A program made the translations under genes and the position numbers. A DNA stretch of 64,000 bases from Zhongshania aliphaticivorans. Its GTDB lineage: Bacteria > Pseudomonadota > Gammaproteobacteria > Pseudomonadales > Spongiibacteraceae. The DNA lies in contig NZ_CP014544.1 in the NCBI RefSeq assembly GCF_001586255.1, positions 186,001-250,000 on the forward strand, read 5' to 3'. The notes under the pieces were generated by a model that did not search any database, had not been told where the DNA came from, and saw only the letters and a program-made list of their open reading frames with translations. Below are positions 27,735 to 36,194 of the stretch, piece after piece. Every line of letters begins with the position of its first letter. Position 1 is the first letter of the stretch.

Positions 27735-29297
27735 CTACGGCTGCCAATTATGCGGCAGTAATTCGCTGATCTTTGACGCCCGCTGAGTCGGCAATCTTTC
27801 CATTACATCTTTTAGGTAGGCCTGTGGGTTTAAACCATTAATCTTCGCGGACTGGATTAAGGTCATTACGTTAGCCGCGCGCTGACCGCTGCGCAGCGAC
27901 CCCGCAAACAGCCAGTTCGAACGGCCAAGCGCCCAAGGTCTAATTTGATTCTCAACCCAGTTATTGTCGATGGGCACAGCGCCGTCATCCAAGTAACGCG
28001 TGAGCGCATCCCAGCGTTTCAAGCTGTATTGGATTGCTTTGGCTGTCGCGCTGCCATCGGGTACCTGCTGCCGCTTTCCGATCAGCCAATGCTGTAACTG
28101 ATCGATAATCGGTTTGGCTTGTTCTTGTCGTTGTTGCCTTCGCTGCTCAGGACTTAGTTCAACAAGTTCCCGCTCGATGAGATAGAGCTGTTTAATATAG
28201 TCCAGCGCCTGCTCAGTAATCTGGCTTTTGTTGGCCACGTGCAGGTCGTGGAATTTACGCCGAGCGTGGGCCCAGCAGCCAATTTCGATCATGCCATTGG
28301 CGAAGCCCGCTTTGTAACCGCTGTAATCATCGCAAACTAACTTCCCTCGCCAATCTGCGAGGAAGTCTCTCGATTCTTTGCCTGAGCGGCTGGGCCTGAA
28401 GTCGTAGACCACACCTTGTACCGGGGAGTAGCGCGTTGCCGCATAGGCCCAGACATAGGCTTTATGAGTACGCTGCTTACCCGGCGCCAACATCGCAACA
28501 GGTGTTTCATCGGCATGTAGTACTGCTTGTTCTAATAGTTGCTCGCGCAGAGCATCCACTAAAGACTGTAGCTCTACGCCACAACGACCCACCCAATCCG
28601 CTAATGTTGAGCGGGGAATTATGACGCCGCTACGGGCAAACTGTTGTTCTTGGCGGTACGGCGGTAGATGATCGGCATATTTGCTAATGAGTACTTGGGC
28701 CAACAAGCCGGTGGTGGGAATGCCTTTATCAATAATGTGCGCTGCGACAGGAGCTTGTACCAAACTGTCGCAATCACGGCAGCACCATTTGCCGCGGATA
28801 TGACGCTCAACACTAAAGGTGCCGGGCTGGTAGTCGAGCTTCTCGCTAACGTCTTCACCGATCCGAGTGAGTGCACAGCCGCAAGCACAGTTTGTGTTCT
28901 CGGGTTCATGGTGAATCTCGGTGCGGGGCAAGTCTTGGGGAAGTGGCTGGCGTTTGGGCTTTTTGCGCTCGCGCTGTTCTGGCGTAACCGAGACTCTCTC
29001 CAGTTCAACCTCAATTGCGGCGATGTCTTCGTCGACCAGCGCGTCCAATAAAGCGAGCTGGTGCTTATCGATCCCTTCACTGCGCTTACCAAAGCGGTGG
29101 CGACGCAACAGCGCTAACTCATGGGTCAGCTTGTCTTTATGGGTTTGTAGTTGTTCGAGCGAGGCTTCGCGTTGAGCAATGCACTGATCGCGTTCGGCGA
29201 TCTTGTGCGTTTGGGCAGTCACCGTCTCCTGCAACTGCATGACCAGCTTGCGAAGCTGGTCGGGAGATAAGTTTTGGAGGTCGGCTGGCTGAGTCAT
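27735..29297 (-). CDS. tnpC: IS66 transposase TnpC
   Basis: A 520-residue transposase starting at ATG 29297 (MTQPADLQNLSPDQLRK); the frame extends further upstream but without a better start. An N-terminal coiled coil is followed by the helix-turn-helix-like region with RRHRFGKRSEG, then a zinc-binding segment with CACGC and CCRDC. The catalytic core includes HADETPVAML and CDDYSGYKAGF, with PIDNNWVENQIRPWALGRSNWLFAGS near the end. The frame is intact. Confidence 0.95.
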   Translation of the reverse strand: MTQPADLQNLSPDQLRKLVMQLQETVTAQTHKIAERDQCIAQREASLEQLQTHKDKLTHELALLRRHRFGKRSEGIDKHQLALLDALVDEDIAAIEVELERVSVTPEQRERKKPKRQPLPQDLPRTEIHHEPENTNCACGCALTRIGEDVSEKLDYQPGTFSVERHIRGKWCCRDCDSLVQAPVAAHIIDKGIPTTGLLAQVLISKYADHLPPYRQEQQFARSGVIIPRSTLADWVGRCGVELQSLVDALREQLLEQAVLHADETPVAMLAPGKQRTHKAYVWAYAATRYSPVQGVVYDFRPSRSGKESRDFLADWRGKLVCDDYSGYKAGFANGMIEIGCWAHARRKFHDLHVANKSQITEQALDYIKQLYLIERELVELSPEQRRQQRQEQAKPIIDQLQHWLIGKRQQVPDGSATAKAIQYSLKRWDALTRYLDDGAVPIDNNWVENQIRPWALGRSNWLFAGSLRSGQRAANVMTLIQSAKINGLNPQAYLKDVMERLPTQRASKISELLPHNWQP

Positions 29298-29407
29298 CAC
29301 CTTACTTTGCCAGAACTTGGCGCCGCGTTCGATGACGATTTTGTAAATGGACGAGGCGCGGCAACTGTGCTCGTCAGCGCGCAATTAAGACGCAAATTTG
29401 GCCGTGA

Positions 29408-29743
29408 TTACAACACCGAGATGGTGGCTGCGCCACCCGCTTGCCGCCACGGCAAACCAAGCACCAGTGCCTGTAATTGTTCTTCATCCAGGACAATGGC
29501 TTGCCCTTCACGCAGCGCGCACCAACTGAATTTACCCTTATGTAATCGTCGAGCAGCTAGCCATAAGCCGAAACCATCATGCACTAAAACCTTCATGCGA
29601 TTGGCGCGTTTGTTGGCAAAAAGGTAGGCGCAATGAGGGCGTGCTTCGCCGAAGCTTTGCACCACGCGCGCCAAAGTGGTATCTGGGCCAGCGCGCATAT
29701 CCAGCGGTTCACGCGCCAACCAAATCTCGTCGATACGAATCAT
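29408..29743 (-). CDS. tnpB: IS66 accessory protein TnpB
   Basis: A 111-residue protein of the IS66 Orf2 family, needed for transposition together with TnpA and TnpC. Conserved parts are MIRIDEIWLAREPLDMRAG, the segment AYLFANKRANRMKVLVHDGFG and FSWCALREG. I start at ATG 29743, whose codon overlaps the tnpA stop as ATGA, suggesting coupled translation. An in-frame ATG at 29761 is the alternative. Confidence 0.92.
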   Translation of the reverse strand: MIRIDEIWLAREPLDMRAGPDTTLARVVQSFGEARPHCAYLFANKRANRMKVLVHDGFGLWLAARRLHKGKFSWCALREGQAIVLDEEQLQALVLGLPWRQAGGAATISVL

Positions 29744-30102
29744 GATTGGGACTTCAGCCATGAAGCTAAATCGGCAAGACCGGACATTGGCCAGTGGATC
29801 GTGACGGGACCAAGGGGGCTGCTTAGTTCGACTTTTAGCGTGGTATCAGGGCATGAGGCGTCCATTGCCTTGACGGGAATTCGCGGTGCAACTTTAATAA
29901 AGTCATCACGCCCAGCCGCCTTCGCTTCAAACTGGCGCCGCCATTTATGCACGAGATTGGCATTGATTTTAAACTGCTGCGCTACGCTTGCCACCGATGT
30001 ATTCGAAGCATAGCTCGCCGCCACAACTTGCTCCTTAAACTGAAGCGAATGTTTGCGGCGAGGTGGTGTGGCTGGTGCGGGAAGTAATCCTTGAGTATCC
30101 AT
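29740..30102 (-). CDS. tnpA: IS66 accessory protein TnpA
   Basis: A 120-residue protein with a helix-turn-helix of the transposase-8/IS3 type (FKEQVVAASYASNTSVASVAQ-type segment followed by NANLVHKWRRQF), which probably binds the element ends. It is the first gene of the element, 83 bp from the right end, and its stop overlaps the start of tnpB. Confidence 0.92.
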   Translation of the reverse strand: MDTQGLLPAPATPPRRKHSLQFKEQVVAASYASNTSVASVAQQFKINANLVHKWRRQFEAKAAGRDDFIKVAPRIPVKAMDASCPDTTLKVELSSPLGPVTIHWPMSGLADLASWLKSQS

Positions 30103-30185
30103 TGTTGGTGTCCACTTAGTATGAGGTGGACACCAAGACTACTATCTTACAGTAAGATGGGAAGGTGAGTTGCCCGGACGCTTAC

Positions 30186-31440
30186 AATCAATCGTCACTC
30201 CTGCGAAGGCAGGAGTCCATCCCAGCAACGAAGTTTGGGCTTAGACGTTGGGCTAATAAGGCATTCGCTGCGCTCATATGGATCCCTGCCTGCGCAGGGA
30301 TGACTTGATGGGTGCTGCGAATCTAATGCATGGCCCGTCTTGGCCTGCGTAAGTATTGCAGCAAACACCCCACGCTAAACCAATCGTCGCTCCAGCGAAG
30401 GCTTAACGGCAACGACACCAAACCAAATCAATCGTCACTCCTGCGAAGGCAGGGGGTCCATCCCAGCAACGAAGTTTGGGCTTAAACGTTGGCGCAATAA
30501 GCATTCGCTACGCTCACATGGATCCGTGCCTGCGCAGGGATGACTTGACGGGTGCTGCGAATCTAATGCATGGCCCGTCTTGGCCTGCGTAAGTATTGCA
30601 GCAAACACCCCACGCTAAACCAATCGTCGTTCCAGCGAAGGCTTAACGGCAACGACACCAAACCAAATTAATCGTCACTCCTGCGAAGGCAGGAGTCCAT
30701 CCCAGCAACGAAGTTCGGGCTTAGACGTTGGCCTAATAAGGCATTCGCTGCGCTCAAATGGATACCTTCCTGCGAAGGTATGACGAAACGCCCTAAACAC
30801 AAACGTTCCGTCACTCCTGCGAAGCCGGACTCTGCCCCTGCGAAGGCAGGGGTCCATCCCAGCAACGAAGTTCGGGCTTAGACGTTGGCCTAATAAGGCA
30901 TTCGCTGCGCTCAAATGGATACCTTCCTGCGAAGGTATGACGAAACGCCCTAAACACAAACGTTCCGTCACTCCTGCGAAGCCGGACTCTGCCCCTGCGA
31001 AGGCAGGGGTCCATCCCAGCAACGAAGTTTGGGCTTAGACGTTGGGGTAATAAGGCATTTGCTACGCTCACATGGATCCCTGCCTGCGCAGGGATGACTT
31101 GATGGGTGCTGCGAATCTAATGCATGGCCCGTTTTGGCCTGCGTAAGTATTGCAGCAAACACCCCACGCTAAACCAATCGTCGCTCCAGCGAAGGCTTAA
31201 CGGCAACGACACCAAACCAAATCAATCGTCACTCCTGCGAAGGCAGGAGTCCATCCCAGCAACGAAGTTTGGGCTTAGACGTTGGGGTAATAAGGCATTT
31301 GCTACGCTGACATGGATCCCTGCCTGCGCAGGGATGACCAAATAAGATTATGACGTTGGGCTTTCAGTCACCCCTGCGAAGGCAGGGGGTCCATCTCTGC
31401 AACGAATTAGGTGTTAAGTACCGGCGCCCAAGCCCGCAGC
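30186..31440. repeat. Long composite REP-like array
   Basis: About 1.25 kb with no gene. Units of about 113 bp (GTCACTCCTGCG... to ...GCAGGGATGAC) alternate with a conserved 120-125 bp linker beginning TTGATGGGTGCTGCGAAT and ending ACACCAAACCAAATCAATC. Near 30720-31000 a different 140-bp unit with hairpin ATACCTTC/GAAGGTAT is tandemly duplicated almost exactly. Short open frames in this stretch are repeat-derived. Confidence 0.92.
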
Positions 31441-31464
31441 GGAGCTTGGGCTAAACCGCGAGCG

Positions 31465-33717
31465 CTAGCTCTCCGCCTTATCCGATTTATATTCGTATTG
31501 GTAGTAGCCGTAACCATAACCGTAGCCATAGCCTGAAGCTTTGCGTTCTACCGCATTGAGTACAACGCCTTTAACCGTAATACCATTTTGTTCAAAGCGC
31601 TGCTTGGTGACTTCCAGCTCTTTAACAGGGTTTAAGCCAAAGCGGGTTACTAGCATGGTGACGCCGCACTGGCGGCCGATAATCGCCGCATCGGTTACGG
31701 CCATAATGGGTGGCGTATCAACAATAATAAGGTCGTAGTCGGCGCTGACGGCTTCGAGCAGCTGCGTTAGGCCTTTGCTCATAAGCAGTTCAGACGGGTT
31801 GGGGGGTATTGCGCCTCTAGGCAGTATAAAAAGCTCAGCAATTTTGGTTGGCTGTATTGCGTCCTGCAATTGCACACGCTTACTTAAAACATCCGACACG
31901 CCATTCTCAGGCCCTACATCAAACATTTTGTGCATATAGCCTTTACGCAAATCCATGTCGATTAGCAGTACGCGCTGGCCCGCTTGGGCGATTACTGCCG
32001 CCAAGTTACCCGACACAAAAGACTTACCAACATTGGGGCTGGGGCCAGATATCATCATAATATTGTTGCTGGCTTCCAGCATGGCAAAGTGCAAGCTGGT
32101 ACGCAGGCTGCGCAAGGCCTCTATGGTGATGTCGGTGGGGTTGCGTTGTGCGAGCAACGCCGTTGGATGCTGATTGCGTATTTTGCGCAACTGCCGAGCC
32201 GAGCGACGGCTGCCAAAATCCAATTTACGTTGTTCATCCGACAAAGGAATAGACGCATACACCGGCAGGCCAATGGCTTCTATGTCGTCGGGGTTTTCAA
32301 TACCGCGATTCAGCGCCGCCCGCACCAGTACTAATGCCACGCCCAAGAAACCGCCGAGCAAGGTCGCAATAACAACAATAAGCGCCTTCTTGGGTTTAAC
32401 CGGCTCTTCAATATTTACCGCAGCGTCGTCAATAATGCGCACATTGCCCACGGTGCCCGCGCGAACAATATCCAACTCTTGAATATTGTTGAGCATTTGG
32501 GTGTAAATCTCGGTACCCACTTCTAGGTCGCGCTTTAGCCCCAATAGCTCTTGCTGGGTTTCTGGCAGGCCTTTAATACGGCTGTTAAATTCCGTTTTAC
32601 GAGCCATTTGCTCGGCCATTTGTTCCCGCCAAGCTTGGTAAGCGGGGTGGTCGCGGGTGTATTTACGGTCTAGCTCAGCTTGCTGCAATTGCAATTCAGC
32701 AATGCCAGATTCAATGTCCACCACTTGGTCTAACAGCGCTTCGGCTTCGGCGCTAATGTTCACCGAGCCCACTTTAACCTGATAGGCATTAAACTTGCGC
32801 TCGGCCTCTTCAAGGTCTTTTTTAATGTTAGGCAACTGCTCCCGCAAAAAATCCAAGCTCTTAGCGGCTTCTGCCGACTGGCGCTCCACGTTTTGCCGCA
32901 GATAGGTACTGGCAATAACATTCAAAATCTCTTCGGCACGGTCGGGCTTGGTGTCTTCTATAGACAGCGCCAAAATGCCCGAATCTTTACCGCGTTCAGA
33001 TACGCCCATGCTTCCTTGAAGAGTGATAATTGCGCTTAAGCGGCGCAGGCGACTGAGGGTGAATTGGGTGCCAGGACGGGCGTGCAGCGTGGGTATATAA
33101 AGCTCGTAGCCCTCGGCGCGTATTAACTTACCCGCTTCGCCACTGAGTAGCGCCTCGCCATCAGGCGATAACAGCGTAAAACCACTTTCTTCAGCGACCA
33201 GAGTATGCGCTTCATTAAATTGTGTGGCGGGCACCTCAAAGCGGCTAACTTTAATGCGCTCGCCGCCCCAGGCGTAGGAGCCAAAGCCGAGTATGGGCGA
33301 ATTAAGCTCGTTAGCTTCACCGGCAAAACGCCGGGCTATGGCGCGACCAAGCACGGGAAAATAGCGGGGTTCTACTTGAATATCTAAATCGAGATTATCT
33401 ACCGCCGTGCCAATCACCTTGCGGCTTTTAATAAGCTCAATTTCGGTAATGGCCTCAGATTCGCCACCAAACATCTCGGTAACGTCACTCATGCCGGGCA
33501 AGCCGGGCGACTTCTCCTCTACCTGTATAATGGCATTTGCCCTATACACGGGTGACGCCAGTAAGGCGTAGGCAATGCCAATTACCATAAACACGGCGGT
33601 AATGGCTGCAATAAGCCATTTTTGATCCCATAAAGTCGCAAATAAGGCCAGTAAATCGATTTCGTCGTCTTGGGCTTGTTGTCGCGGGGCGGGGCTGCTG
33701 CTTGTAGTAGCGGTCAT
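31465..33717 (-). CDS. wzc: Wzc-type polysaccharide co-polymerase / BY-kinase (copy 1)
   Basis: A 750-residue inner-membrane protein controlling export and chain length of the exopolysaccharide. I start at ATG 33717 (MTATTSSSPAPRQQ). A cytoplasmic N-terminal stretch is followed by a first membrane helix (WLIAAITAVFMVIGIAYALL). The periplasmic Wzz domain has long coiled coils and the PETQQELLGLKRD motif. A second helix (ALIVVIATLLGGFLGVALVL) leads to the tyrosine kinase with Walker A GPSPNVGKSF, Walker A' VLLIDMDLRKG and Walker B LIIVDTPPIMAV. The tail GYGYGYGYYQYEYKS is the autophosphorylated tyrosine cluster. It is transcribed after wza; no Wzb phosphatase is in the window. Confidence 0.93.
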   Translation of the reverse strand: MTATTSSSPAPRQQAQDDEIDLLALFATLWDQKWLIAAITAVFMVIGIAYALLASPVYRANAIIQVEEKSPGLPGMSDVTEMFGGESEAITEIELIKSRKVIGTAVDNLDLDIQVEPRYFPVLGRAIARRFAGEANELNSPILGFGSYAWGGERIKVSRFEVPATQFNEAHTLVAEESGFTLLSPDGEALLSGEAGKLIRAEGYELYIPTLHARPGTQFTLSRLRRLSAIITLQGSMGVSERGKDSGILALSIEDTKPDRAEEILNVIASTYLRQNVERQSAEAAKSLDFLREQLPNIKKDLEEAERKFNAYQVKVGSVNISAEAEALLDQVVDIESGIAELQLQQAELDRKYTRDHPAYQAWREQMAEQMARKTEFNSRIKGLPETQQELLGLKRDLEVGTEIYTQMLNNIQELDIVRAGTVGNVRIIDDAAVNIEEPVKPKKALIVVIATLLGGFLGVALVLVRAALNRGIENPDDIEAIGLPVYASIPLSDEQRKLDFGSRRSARQLRKIRNQHPTALLAQRNPTDITIEALRSLRTSLHFAMLEASNNIMMISGPSPNVGKSFVSGNLAAVIAQAGQRVLLIDMDLRKGYMHKMFDVGPENGVSDVLSKRVQLQDAIQPTKIAELFILPRGAIPPNPSELLMSKGLTQLLEAVSADYDLIIVDTPPIMAVTDAAIIGRQCGVTMLVTRFGLNPVKELEVTKQRFEQNGITVKGVVLNAVERKASGYGYGYGYGYYQYEYKSDKAES

Positions 33718-33752
33718 AGAATTGAATACCAAAAATAAAAATTTGGGTGTGC

Positions 33753-33776
33753 TGCCTGCACGCGAGTGTGCAGGCA
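33753..33776 (-). other. Hairpin between wza and wzc
   Basis: A perfect 9-bp inverted repeat, TGCCTGCAC / GTGCAGGCA, with a six-base loop lies in the 97-bp gap between wza and wzc. In the direction of transcription it is not followed by a U-tract, so it is more likely an RNA processing or attenuation element than a terminator. Confidence 0.5.
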
Positions 33777-33814
33777 AAAATTATTCTGTGTTGCTGAGCT
33801 GTGCAAAATTAAGC

Positions 33815-34954
33815 TTACCTAGCTTCTATGTCGCCGATTCTGTCGGTAGCGAGAATAGACGGTAACAGTTGGCTCAAAAAACGGTTCCAGCGTGTAATGG
33901 GCGCTGGCGATACATATACAACGTCTCGTGGTTCAAGCGGAAATGAGTCTGCAAACATAAAGCCTACTGCAGAGGCTGCGTTTAAATGGTAAACCGTAGC
34001 CGAATATACGGGTTGGCCGTTGGCGGGATCTCTTTTAACGCCAGTATTGCGCAATACATATATGCCGCGACCGTCTGCTCTGCTTTCATTTATACCATTA
34101 GCTTCCGCTAAGGCTTCGGCAAGGCTGGTGCCATTGCGCGACATGTTCAAGCTCTGCGGGCGGTTTACCTCACCCAATACAAAGACTTTTTCTGCGTCAT
34201 TGCGGGGAATATGAACTAAATCGCCATCTTGCAATAACAGGTTTTGACTCCACTGACCTTCTTCGTAAAGGCTGCGAAGGGTGATGTGGCGAGTGCTGCC
34301 TTGGCGGTTAAGGATGATATCACCCCAGGTGGCCGTGTCGGTGAGGCCGCCAAGCTGCTCTATAGCATCCACCAAGGTGAGCGGCGTATTCGTAATTGGC
34401 ACCACGCCAGGCTTCATTACAGATCCGCTAACATAGACCTTTTGGCTGCGAAAAGCGGCAACCCGCACATCAATCTGAGGGCGTTTAATAACAGAGCCTA
34501 GTTTGTTTTGTAATAAGGTTTGTACCTCGCCAGTGGTCAGGCCAGACACTGGCAGCTCGCCGGCGTAGGGGTAAAATACCGTGCCATCGGCTTTTACAAC
34601 ATTGCCGCCTTCTTCGGCGCTACGGAATGAACCAGAGGGAATGGTCAGCTCTGGGTGTTCCCACACCGTAATAGTGAGTACATCACCTGGCGCAATTCGG
34701 TAATTGTAATTGACTACAGCGCTGCGCAATTCGTCGTTTGTGCTTGGCGCCGCAGGTGCTGCGCTGCCAAGATGGCTCAATACAGTGGCATCAATGGGAA
34801 TATAATTAATATCGGTGGTGGCGGGTGAGTATTCCTCTGGGGTGTCGTTGTACCAAAAAGAATTCATTCTGCCCATGTTTGAACCGGGAACCACAGTACA
34901 GGCTGTGGTGCTACAAACAAGCGCCGTTAATAAAGAAGCTCTTAATCCATTCAT
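33815..34954 (-). CDS. wza: Wza-type outer-membrane polysaccharide export lipoprotein
   Basis: A 379-residue lipoprotein forming the export channel in the outer membrane. The signal peptide ends in a lipobox (STTAC) with Cys19 as the lipidated residue. The Poly_export domain begins NYRIAPGDVLTITVWEHPEL. Two SLBB-type segments follow, VYVSGSVMKPGVVPI and VFVLGEVNRPQSLNM. The C-terminal helix (ITRWNRFLSQLLPSILA) should cross the outer membrane as in E. coli Wza. It heads a leftward unit with wzc and diverges from the wcaJ block. Confidence 0.93.
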   Translation of the reverse strand: MNGLRASLLTALVCSTTACTVVPGSNMGRMNSFWYNDTPEEYSPATTDINYIPIDATVLSHLGSAAPAAPSTNDELRSAVVNYNYRIAPGDVLTITVWEHPELTIPSGSFRSAEEGGNVVKADGTVFYPYAGELPVSGLTTGEVQTLLQNKLGSVIKRPQIDVRVAAFRSQKVYVSGSVMKPGVVPITNTPLTLVDAIEQLGGLTDTATWGDIILNRQGSTRHITLRSLYEEGQWSQNLLLQDGDLVHIPRNDAEKVFVLGEVNRPQSLNMSRNGTSLAEALAEANGINESRADGRGIYVLRNTGVKRDPANGQPVYSATVYHLNAASAVGFMFADSFPLEPRDVVYVSPAPITRWNRFLSQLLPSILATDRIGDIEAR

Positions 34955-35489
34955 GCAGTAAAGTCCTTGGCTGCGTAAGTTTTGGCCTTTGTTAAAATTA
35001 AAGGACTGTAAGTAAATTTAGTAAACGATTGGGCTATATACAAAATGTATGCCGTTTACACAGAATTGCGACATCCGCCCTTCCTGTCGCGAATGTCGAT
35101 CCTTAGTCTTAACTACCGTAAAGCGGCCAATGATACCTAGCTTGCAGGGAGGGTACCAGCCCCGCTGTGCCAGAGTTGCCTAGCAACTAATAAGTTGTGA
35201 ACAAATTGACAGTCAGCGTAATTAGAATCTGCAAGAAATCCGCACATTAACAAATCTGTAGTAATTAGCTGCCAGAATTCGCGCAGCTAAGCGAGCTTGG
35301 TCGCAATAGCAAAGATTCAGAAGGGAAAAGCACCAGCAGGAGCAGCTAAGTGTTTTCTGTGGGAGTTTGGTCGTCGCTTGAAGGGCCTAGTAATTAGCAT
35401 AGAAAGTGTATAAGTGGCCCCTTGGGGGCATTCGTGGCCATTCTGGGGTGTTTTAAGGGTTATTGAGAAAGCTTACATCGCCATGAGCG

Positions 35490-35518
35490 ACATAAGCAGT
35501 CTCCGTGGCTGCTTATGT
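35490..35518. promoter_or_regulatory. Perfect 10-bp inverted repeat
   Basis: ACATAAGCAG and CTGCTTATGT are perfect inverted repeats separated by nine bases, immediately before the 23-24 bp tandem repeat. It may be an operator or a transcript hairpin; no T-run follows. Confidence 0.5.
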
Positions 35519-35785
35519 AGTTGCTCTAGAGTATTTAATAAGTAGTCGCCCTTGATGTGCTTAAGTAGTTAACAGGTGCTCATGTAGTCAGGCTTGGGTG
35601 CTTGAGTTGCCGGTCTCGGGTACTTACGCAGGCATCTTTAAGGTGCTTAAGCAGTCGTTCTAGAGGTACTGAATGTCGTCATCCTTAAGGTACTTAATGT
35701 AGTTATTCTTGTGGTACTTAAGCTGTCATCCTTGAGGTACTTAATGTAGTTATTCTTGAGGTGCTTAAGCTGTCATCCTTGCGAA
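35507..35785. repeat. Degenerate 23-24 bp tandem repeat
   Basis: About twelve copies of GGTRCTTAAG-like units. The GG of successive units falls at 35575, 35597, 35619, 35642, 35665, 35689, 35713, 35736 and 35760, a spacing of 22-24 bp; earlier copies are more degenerate. The unit looks like GGTACTTAAGYWGTCATCCTT, and the last copy runs straight into a REP-like hairpin ATCCTTGC-GAAGGCAAGGAT. Confidence 0.75.
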
Positions 35786-36194
35786 GGCAAGGATCCAAGC
35801 TCGCAAATGCAAGACTGGCAGCCGTAAACCACGCACCACCACAATGGCCCACTAATTGCATTTGAGTAAAATGGTAAGGCTAAGTCAGTACAGCGCTGTG
35901 GCTTATAAGCGAGGGAATGCAGCAAACGGGCCTAAAGCGGAGTAATTACCTATATTGGGGCTTGGTTTTTGCACTGTATTGGCTCAGAATTACGCGCTTG
36001 CTTAGGGCGTGCGTATTTTTTGGTGCAAAGCGCCTAGGAGCAGCTAAACTTTAACCTCCGTATTGCAGTGTATAGCCATATAGACGCTATGCATTGAGTA
36101 AGAAGTAGCATCTGTAGAGCCTTGCCAAAGGAATGCCCGCGCTCCAGATGAAATAAAACGTGTAAAAGATGAATTCCTAAGCGAGGGAATTGCT

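Larger units (their letters stand above)
27709..30185 (-). mobile_element. IS66-family insertion sequence
   Basis: The element is 2477 bp with terminal inverted repeats starting GTAAGCGTCCGG at both ends. The 8-bp target duplication AATCAATC is perfect (27701-27708 and 30186-30193), the length typical of IS66. It carries the three standard genes tnpA, tnpB and tnpC, all intact and reading leftward. Joining the flanks restores the linker ACCAAATCAATCGTCACTCC found elsewhere in the repeat arrays (near 30430 and 31220). Confidence 0.95.
34955..36194. promoter_or_regulatory. Long divergent intergenic region of the exopolysaccharide locus
   Basis: A 1240-bp stretch without a credible gene separates the leftward wza-wzc unit from the rightward glycosyltransferase block, so it must hold promoters for both. 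It contains a 10-bp palindrome, a degenerate 23-24 bp tandem repeat and one REP-like hairpin (listed separately). The motif GGAGCAGCTAA occurs at about 35339 and 36038. I do not see a JUMPstart/ops element. Confidence 0.55.

Noticed and set aside
34955-36194. JUMPstart/ops element expected upstream of a polysaccharide operon
   Set aside because: No GGCGGTAG core in a suitable position was found; the twice-occurring GGAGCAGCTAA is too short to interpret.
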